A DNA stretch of 11,748 nt, taken from Gammaproteobacteria bacterium. GTDB lineage: Bacteria > Pseudomonadota > Gammaproteobacteria > Thiohalomonadales > Thiohalomonadaceae. The translations under genes and the position numbers were made by a program. The notes below the pieces were generated by a model. It searched no databases, had not been told where the DNA came from, and saw only the letters and a program-made list of their open reading frames with translations. The DNA is taken from contig JAPHSO010000234.1 of NCBI GenBank assembly GCA_026193675.1, positions 1 to 11,748 of the forward strand, read 5' to 3'. The number at the start of each line of letters is the position of its first letter. Positions within the stretch are counted from its first letter, which is position 1. Positions 6,736-11,748 of the stretch are shown one piece after another.

Positions 6736-8439
6736 ATGATGAGACTTTTGAAAACGATTCCAATTATCGTTATGGCCATTGTTTGGAGTCTAACCGCAGC
6801 TGCAGAAACATTGGATGTTTCTCGGGAATACCAACAGGCTATCGGTAAATATGCTCAGATTTTACATGAGGATAGCGCTCACCTGACGATGTCGGATGCC
6901 CTTGATGCATTGACTCAAGGTAGATTCATACCATCACAGCGCAGCGTTCCAAATTTTGGAATAGGCGCAGCACCGGTATGGCTCGCTGTAGATGTTGAAA
7001 ACCTTCAGTCTGCTGTTATTCAGCGACGTCTGCAGATAGAGACCTCCTGGCTCGACAGACTGGATATCTATTTGGTTAATAGTGGCCAGCTAGAGAGAGA
7101 ATTTCATTTAGGCGATCGTCAGCTATTTTCTGAGCGGCCGATAGAGCATCGATTTTTTGCATTTGAACATGGTTTTAGCTCAGGCAACACGACGGTTTTG
7201 ATTCGTGTTGAATCACCTGACCCGATGGTTATTCCTATCTACTTGTTGGAGCGGGAAGATGCCCATCGCAGAGATATTTTGCAGGGTTATAGCTATGGGA
7301 TTGTCTATGGCGTGATCCTCGCGCTATTGGCCTACAACTTCATTCTATTTGTGGGCCTGAAAAGCACTCCCTACCTGCTTTACTCAATCTATCTCTCCCT
7401 CTTTTTGATGACCAATATCTCCTACACCGGACATGGCTATGAGTGGTTCTGGTCCGATTCTCCAAGGTGGCAGTTGTGGTCAAATCCGGTTTTGATGGTT
7501 GCATATGCTGTCAGTGGTCTGGTGTTTGCAACGGAACTTTTAAAGGTCAAATTAGATTTCCCCAAAATCTATCGTGCGGTTATCGGGGTCTGTTTAGGCG
7601 TTATTGCGCTACTGGTATTGGCAGTACTGATCAGTAGTCATGTCATGGCTCTGTTGGTGGCCTTTCTCTTTGTGTTTGTATTCTCCGGTTTTATGGTTGT
7701 GTTGGGTGCAATCTCTCTCTGGTCTGGAAACCAGACTGCAAGGTTTTTTCTGCTGGCATCAATCTCCGCAATTTGTGGTGCCTCTGTAACGGCAATGGCG
7801 GTATGGGGATTTATTCCTTACAACGCACTCTATTATCGTGCTGTCGATATCGGCATGATGGCAGACGCTGTGCTGTTGGCGATGGCGCTAGCAGAGCGTT
7901 TTCGTGTCAGTCAGGATGAGAAGCTGCGTGCTGAAAAAATGGCGGGCATTGACCCGTTAACCGAACTCAATAATCGACGCGCCTTTTATGAGCAGGTAAA
8001 ACCGATCTGGTCTACAGGACAACGTCATCAGCGGGATACTTCGGTCATTATGCTGGATATCGATAAGTTCAAGCAGCTAAATGACAGCTACGGTCACGCC
8101 CATGGAGATAGCGTTCTGGTGAGTCTGGCCCAGGTGTTAAAACGGGAGGCGCGAGAGGGAGATATCCTGACACGTTGGGGTGGTGAAGAGTTCCTGATCT
8201 TCTTGCCGGAAACAGGGCTCACCGATGCGATATCTCTTGCCAATAGATTGCGGGAAAAAGTTGCCGCTATTACTCTTGAGATGAATGGTGAGGCTGTCTC
8301 AATTACTGCAAGTTTTGGTGTAGCCCATATCGAGAGTCATGATATTGCGCTGGATGAGTTGATCTCCATCGCTGACAGGCACCTTTATACGGCAAAGGAG
8401 CATGGACGCAATCGGGTCTGCTCTAATCTATCGGGATAG
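6736..8439 (+). CDS. Membrane diguanylate cyclase with 7TMR-DISM sensor
   Basis: Makes the second messenger cyclic di-GMP from two GTP at the inner membrane. The 567-residue protein has a signal peptide (1-23, ending LTAAA), then a periplasmic 7TMR-DISM extracellular-type beta domain (about 30-165). A seven-helix 7TMR-DISM membrane module follows (about 184-385), opening with the typical GYSYGIVYGVILALLAYNFI stretch. Last is a cytoplasmic GGDEF domain from DPLTELNNRRAF (406-417). The active site is GGEEF (482-486) and the product-inhibition site RxxD is REGD (473-476), exactly five residues before it, so the enzyme should be active and feedback-inhibited. The ATG at 6736 (or 6739) gives a clean signal peptide. 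The frame is open from a TTG at 6706, but that start would bury the signal. No good ribosome site is seen. DISM domains are thought to bind small ligands or carbohydrates; the ligand here is unknown. Confidence 0.92.
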   Translation: MMRLLKTIPIIVMAIVWSLTAAAETLDVSREYQQAIGKYAQILHEDSAHLTMSDALDALTQGRFIPSQRSVPNFGIGAAPVWLAVDVENLQSAVIQRRLQIETSWLDRLDIYLVNSGQLEREFHLGDRQLFSERPIEHRFFAFEHGFSSGNTTVLIRVESPDPMVIPIYLLEREDAHRRDILQGYSYGIVYGVILALLAYNFILFVGLKSTPYLLYSIYLSLFLMTNISYTGHGYEWFWSDSPRWQLWSNPVLMVAYAVSGLVFATELLKVKLDFPKIYRAVIGVCLGVIALLVLAVLISSHVMALLVAFLFVFVFSGFMVVLGAISLWSGNQTARFFLLASISAICGASVTAMAVWGFIPYNALYYRAVDIGMMADAVLLAMALAERFRVSQDEKLRAEKMAGIDPLTELNNRRAFYEQVKPIWSTGQRHQRDTSVIMLDIDKFKQLNDSYGHAHGDSVLVSLAQVLKREAREGDILTRWGGEEFLIFLPETGLTDAISLANRLREKVAAITLEMNGEAVSITASFGVAHIESHDIALDELISIADRHLYTAKEHGRNRVCSNLSG

Positions 8440-8467
8440 TCGGGAACAGGATTGAAGCAAAACAGTC

Positions 8468-9277
8468 CTAACGAGAGGCCTTAATCATCTCGTAGGCCTC
8501 TTTAATTTTCTGGGTCTTCTCAGTGGCAATCTTAATCATCTCTTCGGGAAGCCCCTTGGCGACCAGTTTATCTGGATGGTGACGATTCATCATTCTTCTA
8601 TAGGCCTTCTTCACCTCACTATCGCTACTGCTTGCAGGTATATCGAGTAACTCATAAGCGGCCTTGAGTTGCTGAGCACCAGTTGGAGCGCTCTGTCCCG
8701 GCTGGTAGTGCTGCTGTCCACCACCAAATTGTCGGGCCGCACGAATCAGGCTATCAAGATGCTCAAATTCAATGCGTGAAAATCCGAGCTGTTTGGAGAT
8801 ATGAAGCAGCAGTTCACGTTCGCTTTGGGCCATGGAGCCATCGGCATAGGCGGCCTGAATCTGGATCTCCATAAACATCCGCAACAGATTTTTACGGCGA
8901 TGACACTCCTGACGGAACTGCTGTAGCAGATCATTTAGCGGGAAATCCGGGGCCTTTCCCTCATTAAAGAGGTTAATGGCAGTCTTCTTCTGATCTGCTG
9001 TGAGTTGCATCTGTGCCATCAGCTGCTGGGCGAGGGCAATCTCCTCTCGGGTGACCACACCGTCGGCTTTGGCAATATGTCCCATGATGCTAAAGGTGGC
9101 GGTGAAAAAGGCGGTCTGCACCCGCTCTTGATCACCAGAGTGCCAGGGAATCTGATCCTTAATCCCCTCTAATCCCTTATCAAAGCGGTGTCCTAATACA
9201 GTTCCCAGAATTGCCCCTAATGGACCTCCGAACATAAAGCCGAATGAGCCACCGAGCACTTTACCCCACCAGTTCAT
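8468..9277 (-). CDS. djlA: DjlA-type membrane-anchored DnaJ co-chaperone with TerB domain
   Basis: Co-chaperone that stimulates DnaK ATPase at the inner membrane. The 269-residue protein has the DjlA order. Residues 5-28 are a Gly-rich single membrane anchor (WGKVLGGSFGFMFGGPLGAI), ending in LGHRFDKG. A TerB-like helical domain spans about 52-178, with acidic turns ADGVVTREE (71-79) and ADGSMAQSE (145-153). A Gln/Gly-rich linker (184-203) leads to a C-terminal J domain (204-269) with HPD at 234-236 in NRHHPDK. The ATG at 9277 overlaps the amgK-like stop by one base (TAATG) and has a strong AGGAGA site, so the two genes are translationally coupled. Its 3' end carries the convergent cyclase's terminator. 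Length and domain order agree with the family. Confidence 0.92.
   Translation of the reverse strand: MNWWGKVLGGSFGFMFGGPLGAILGTVLGHRFDKGLEGIKDQIPWHSGDQERVQTAFFTATFSIMGHIAKADGVVTREEIALAQQLMAQMQLTADQKKTAINLFNEGKAPDFPLNDLLQQFRQECHRRKNLLRMFMEIQIQAAYADGSMAQSERELLLHISKQLGFSRIEFEHLDSLIRAARQFGGGQQHYQPGQSAPTGAQQLKAAYELLDIPASSSDSEVKKAYRRMMNRHHPDKLVAKGLPEEMIKIATEKTQKIKEAYEMIKASR
8474..8509 (+). terminator. Terminator of the cyclase gene, embedded in the djlA 3' coding end
   Basis: AGAGGCCT (8474-8481) and AGGCCTCT (8494-8501) form a perfect 8-base GC-rich stem with a 12-base loop, followed on the plus strand by TTAATTTT. It starts 35 bases after the cyclase stop codon. On the minus strand no U-run follows, so it acts one way only. 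It lies wholly inside the last codons of the convergent djlA gene, which encode the C-terminal KEAYEMIKAS. Confidence 0.7.
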
Positions 9278-10284
9278 TAGCCTATCTCCTGTTGCTTTGT
9301 GTTTAGTGCAGGCACAATTCTATCGTTCAAAAACTGATGAAATGGCTGCAGCTCATCGTAGTGACCACTCACTTTGATGAGGTAGTTGAATGTTCTGGGA
9401 ATATCCTTGAGATAACCCGACTTTCCATCGCGATGATAGAGACGGGCAAAGATACCGATCGCCTTCAGGTGGCGTTGAGCCCCCATCCAGTCAAACCACT
9501 TTTTAAACTGTCGGTGATTGGGTTGGCGCAGGATGCCGTGATCCAGAGCAATATCGTGATAGCCCTCTACCCATTCGGATACCTGCTCCTCGGGCCATGC
9601 GATGTAGCAGTCGCGAAGTAGTGAAACGAGGTCATAGGTGACCGGCCCCATCACCGCATCCTGAAAATCGATAATTCCTGGATTGTGGGAGTTGACCATC
9701 AGATTACGAGAGTGGTAATCACGGTGAACAGGCACTTGAGGTTGCTCAAGTGCGGAGTCGGCCAACAGCTCAAAAACCGAACTCAATAACTGCTTCTCAG
9801 AATCGCTCAACTCAATCTCTAAATGCTGAGTGATAAACCAGTCACGAAACAGCCCCATTTCAGAGAGCAGTAGCCCCCTGTCATAGAGAGGAAGATCGGT
9901 TGGCCCGCATGTTTGTAGAACAGTCAGGGCACCCAGGGCATCGCCATACAGCCTGTCGACACTCTCAGCGTTGAGCTGATCCAGGTAGGCGATCGAACCG
10001 AGATCTCCCAAAAGCAGAAACCCCTCTTCCACATTGCGGGCCAGGATCTCAGGAACATTTAGGCCGATTTTAAAGAGCTGTTCAGCAATGGTTGAGAATG
10101 GTTCAAGTGGCTCTTTGTCGGGAGGGGCATCCATCACGATAAGGCTTTGAGCACCACTCTCTTCAGGCGTTACGCGGAAATAACGTCGAAAGCTGGCATC
10201 TTCGGATGCGGGTTCAATTTTAAAGGGTGGCAGACCTACGCTATCGGTCAGCCAATCGTTAATGAGTTTGAGTCGTATAGTCAT
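9277..10284 (-). CDS. amgK: AmgK-like sugar kinase (aminoglycoside phosphotransferase fold)
   Basis: Predicted anomeric kinase of N-acetylmuramate/N-acetylglucosamine in the cell-wall recycling route that by-passes fosfomycin-sensitive MurA; cytoplasmic. At 335 residues it has the length of Pseudomonas AmgK. ASFRRYFRV (30-38) is the nucleotide-binding N-lobe segment typical of this subgroup, followed by LLLGDLGS (90-97). The catalytic loop is VHRDYHSRN (186-194; base D189, N194) and the metal aspartate is in IIDFQDAVMGPVTYDL (204-219). It overlaps djlA by one base. The partner murU, normally next to amgK in pseudomonads, is absent here, so the symbol is by resemblance and gene context. The ATG at 10284 follows directly after a terminator U-run with no ribosome site. 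The next Met is residue 51, so no better start is seen. A general APH-fold kinase is the alternative. Confidence 0.8.
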   Translation of the reverse strand: MTIRLKLINDWLTDSVGLPPFKIEPASEDASFRRYFRVTPEESGAQSLIVMDAPPDKEPLEPFSTIAEQLFKIGLNVPEILARNVEEGFLLLGDLGSIAYLDQLNAESVDRLYGDALGALTVLQTCGPTDLPLYDRGLLLSEMGLFRDWFITQHLEIELSDSEKQLLSSVFELLADSALEQPQVPVHRDYHSRNLMVNSHNPGIIDFQDAVMGPVTYDLVSLLRDCYIAWPEEQVSEWVEGYHDIALDHGILRQPNHRQFKKWFDWMGAQRHLKAIGIFARLYHRDGKSGYLKDIPRTFNYLIKVSGHYDELQPFHQFLNDRIVPALNTKQQEIG

Positions 10285-10312
10285 AAAAAAAGGGGTAGAA
10301 AAATCTACCCCT
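10285..10312 (-). terminator. Intrinsic terminator of the outer-membrane protein gene, touching the amgK ATG
   Basis: On the minus strand AGGGGTAGA, a TTTT loop and TCTACCCCT form a perfect 9-base stem followed by six further T, and the very next base is the A of the amgK start codon. It lies 31 bases after the barrel gene's stop. On the plus strand no T-run follows the stem, so it works leftward only. It should strongly limit read-through into amgK-djlA. Confidence 0.85.
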
Positions 10313-10343
10313 GATTCTATCAGCTTGTGTTAGTGGTTATAAC

Positions 10344-11054
10344 TTAGAATCTGAATCCCACCTTTGCACCGTAGCTATTGATGCCGCCGGTGGAATCCCC
10401 TTCCACAGCAATGTTCATCAATCCTAAAGCCATGTTGAAGCCATAAAAGGTTTTGGCAAGGGTTGAGCTCGATTTGGTGAAACCGGTGGCGGTTGTCTCC
10501 ACTTTAATCGAACCGATGCCGGCATAGGGGGTAAACATCGCAAATCCCTTTGAGACCGATAGCTCATAACCTTGAGTCGACATACTAATATCGGGTGAAC
10601 CACTCAGTTTGCTAGAGGTGGCTCGAATTGATACGGCGGGAGTTGCAACACCACCTTCCAAAATGGCATAACTCAGCTCATAGCCGATCAGGTTGATGCT
10701 GCCGGGCAGATAGGAGAGACCCACATCGATGTTAAGTGGGAGCCCTTTGCGGATATGGAGTTTAGGAACCGGCAGGGTATCGAAGGAGGTGCCGGTGGCG
10801 GTATTAAAAACAGAGGCACTTTTCAACTGGGTGGCTGTCACCTCAAGTCCCATATCAAAGCCAACAATACCAAGTGGCTCGGCAGGAGAGAGCGCCTTGT
10901 AACTGAAGCTGGCGCCGAGATCTTCAGAGAGCTGATCAAATTGGGCCTGTGAGAGCGAACCGATATTATTGAATGAGTCGAGTGCCAAAACTGCGCCGCT
11001 GAAAGTGAGGGCAGAAGTTAAAATGGATGCTGACATGAGCTGCTTAAACATCAT
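10344..11054 (-). CDS. Predicted outer-membrane beta-barrel protein, function unknown
   Basis: A 236-residue exported protein that I do not recognise by name. Residues 1-24 or so are a signal peptide (MMFKQLMSASILTSALTFSG, then AVLA), followed by LDSFNNIGSLSQAQFDQLSE. The rest is rich in alternating polar and hydrophobic stretches with Gly and Ser, for example FDMGLEVTATQL, PLNIDVGLSYLPG, GYELSVSKGF and MNIAVEGDSTGG. It ends YGAKVGFRF, with the C-terminal aromatic residue typical of barrels inserted by BamA. About 8 to 12 strands would fit the size. The ATG at 11054 is chosen because it begins the signal peptide and follows an AGAGAG site; the frame remains open to 11195, but that extension has no signal or ribosome site. 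It has its own promoter with a CRP-like box and its own terminator, so it is probably a single-gene transcript. Confidence 0.72.
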   Translation of the reverse strand: MMFKQLMSASILTSALTFSGAVLALDSFNNIGSLSQAQFDQLSEDLGASFSYKALSPAEPLGIVGFDMGLEVTATQLKSASVFNTATGTSFDTLPVPKLHIRKGLPLNIDVGLSYLPGSINLIGYELSYAILEGGVATPAVSIRATSSKLSGSPDISMSTQGYELSVSKGFAMFTPYAGIGSIKVETTATGFTKSSSTLAKTFYGFNMALGLMNIAVEGDSTGGINSYGAKVGFRF

Positions 11055-11078
11055 CGTGATCTCTCTATTGAACATGTA

Positions 11079-11129
11079 TGGAACAACTATAGCAGGTGAT
11101 ATTAATCTGAAAGTGATTGAAGTCACTTT
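11079..11129 (-). promoter_or_regulatory. Putative CRP-type class II promoter of the outer-membrane protein gene
   Basis: On the minus strand an extended -10 element TGC-TATAGT (TATAGT at 11091-11086) predicts a transcript start near 11079, with no good -35 hexamer. Centred at 11119.5, about 40.5 bases upstream of that start, is AAAGTGA-TTGAAG-TCACTTT (11110-11129), a perfect 7+6+7 inverted repeat containing GTGA-N6-TCAC, the core of CRP sites. A site near -41.5 replacing the -35 is the class II CRP arrangement. The palindrome matches CRP better than FNR (TTGAT-N4-ATCAA). On the plus strand the same repeat is followed by T residues, so a terminator of antisense transcripts is an alternative. 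Confidence 0.55.
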
Positions 11130-11138
11130 TTTATAAAA

Positions 11139-11180
11139 AATCATCCGCCGGTTAAGTTTTATCGATAGAGCGGGATGATT
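11139..11180. repeat. Spaced inverted repeat in the divergent intergenic region
   Basis: AATCATCC (11139-11146) and GGATGATT (11173-11180) are perfect 8-base inverted arms separated by 26 bases, lying between the barrel gene promoter and the polyphosphate kinase gene. They could be two binding sites of one regulator. I do not recognise the motif. The whole divergent gap is 196 bases and holds no gene. Confidence 0.3.
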
Positions 11181-11208
11181 GGTGTAAACGTGCAATCTTG
11201 ACTATTCT

Positions 11209-11237
11209 CAATATATGGATGAGCCATAAATATATTG
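11209..11237 (+). promoter_or_regulatory. AT-rich inverted repeat just before the pap ribosome site
   Basis: CAATATAT (11209-11216) and ATATATTG (11230-11237) are perfect 8-base inverted arms with a 13-base middle, immediately before the GGGGAAGG ribosome site (11237-11244) of the following gene. It could be an operator or a leader hairpin that affects translation. A weak promoter (TTGGTG at 11179-11184, TATTCT at 11203-11208, 18-base spacer) would place the repeat at the transcript start. Confidence 0.35.
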
Positions 11238-11250
11238 GGGAAGGTGGTCT

Positions 11251-11748
11251 ATGTTTGAAGTGGCAGAGCTGTCTCACAAGGTGAGCAAGGCAGATTTCCG
11301 GGCAAAATTACCGGAGTTGCGTACCGAACTACTCACGGCGCAGGCCGCACTACAGGAGGCAGATTTTCCGGTCATTATCCTGGTTTCAGGGGTTGACGGC
11401 GCCGGTAAAGGGGCCACAGTCAATATTCTTAACGAATGGATGGATCCCCGCTATATACGGGCCTTTTCGTTTGGTCAGGCGAGTGATGAGGAGAGAGAGC
11501 GACCCACATACTGGCGTTACTGGAGATCCCTGCCACCCAAAGGGCATATCGGTCTCTATGTCGGTTCATGGTATAGCCAGCCGATAGCCTCATGTGCCGA
11601 GAAGGAGTGTTCGCTCGCTGATTTTGATGCAGATCTTAAGCGGATCACCGCCTTTGAGGAGACCCTGGTCGAAGAGGGGGCGCTGATTATCAAGATCTGG
11701 CTTCATCTGAGTGAAGAGGCGCAGAGAAAACGACTTGAGAAGCTGCAA
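11251..11748 (+). CDS. pap: Polyphosphate:AMP phosphotransferase Pap (PPK2 family), 5' part, cut by window end
   Basis: Predicted to phosphorylate AMP to ADP with inorganic polyphosphate; cytoplasmic. The first 166 codons are visible; two-domain Pap proteins are about 500 residues, so most lies outside. MFEVAELSHKVSKADFRAKL opens the N-terminal PPK2 domain. FPVIILVSGVDGAGKGATVN contains the Walker A loop (GVDGAGKG), followed by LNEWMDPRYI and then ERERPTYWRYWRSLPPKGHIG, with the conserved Arg/Trp-rich stretch. YVGSWYSQPI follows and the lid region begins near KIWLHLSEEAQRKRLEKL. The ATG at 11251 has a good GGGGAAGG site. These N-terminal features match the two-domain (class II PPK2) type; a single-domain PPK2 is less likely given the MFEVAELSHKVSK start. 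Whether a second kinase domain follows must be seen outside the window. Confidence 0.88.
   Translation, partial: MFEVAELSHKVSKADFRAKLPELRTELLTAQAALQEADFPVIILVSGVDGAGKGATVNILNEWMDPRYIRAFSFGQASDEERERPTYWRYWRSLPPKGHIGLYVGSWYSQPIASCAEKECSLADFDADLKRITAFEETLVEEGALIIKIWLHLSEEAQRKRLEKLQ

Noticed and set aside
11110..11135. Plus-strand intrinsic terminator (7-base stem followed by T residues)
   Set aside because: No plus-strand gene ends upstream of it, and its position at about -41 of the leftward promoter fits an activator site better; kept only as an alternative.
11055..11195. N-terminal extension of the outer-membrane protein
   Set aside because: It has no ribosome site, would hide the signal peptide, and reads through the predicted promoter and CRP-like box.
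1..11748. Mobile elements, CRISPR arrays, rRNA or tRNA genes
   Set aside because: No transposase or integrase-like frames, no direct repeat arrays, and no tRNA- or rRNA-like stretches were seen; spacers are all under 200 bases.

Overview
This window is ordinary chromosomal sequence from a gammaproteobacterium of moderate GC content. The order rpe-gph-trpE-trpG-...-trpD, the AmgK and DjlA homologues, the DUF3530 and 7TMR-DISM-GGDEF proteins and the two-domain-type polyphosphate kinase 2 all point to a non-enteric gammaproteobacterium (Pseudomonas- or Chromatiales-like). I cannot name a species. There is no sign of phage, insertion sequences, CRISPR, rRNA or tRNA.

Left block (about 1-5600, all minus strand; read right to left): rpe (ribulose-phosphate 3-epimerase), gph (phosphoglycolate phosphatase), a previously uncalled 20-residue leader peptide with two Trp codons just before its stop, trpE, trpG, a Bcr/CflA-type MFS transporter and the first 193 codons of trpD. 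This is a tryptophan-branch operon downstream of two carbon-metabolism genes. The leader peptide sits in the 157-base gap before trpE, in front of several mutually exclusive RNA pairings. It looks like a trp attenuator, but without an obvious U-tract. The efflux-type transporter between trpG and trpD is an unusual insertion in a biosynthetic operon.

Middle block (5771-8439, plus strand): a secreted DUF3530 alpha/beta-hydrolase-like protein whose nucleophile-elbow position carries Gly, followed by a membrane diguanylate cyclase with a 7TMR-DISM sensory module, a GGEEF active site and an intact RxxD inhibitory site. The rpe/DUF3530 divergent gap holds two perfect inverted repeats that resemble operators. 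The cyclase gene ends in a terminator hairpin encoded inside the 3' end of the convergent djlA gene.

Right block (8468-11054, minus strand): a small outer-membrane beta-barrel-like protein gene with its own strong terminator, then an amgK-like sugar kinase gene whose ATG directly follows that terminator's U-tract, then djlA in a one-base TAATG overlap. In pseudomonads amgK is normally followed by murU; murU is missing here. The barrel gene appears to have a CRP-type class II promoter. At the right edge (plus strand) is the 5' part of a Pap-type polyphosphate:AMP phosphotransferase gene, cut by the window end.
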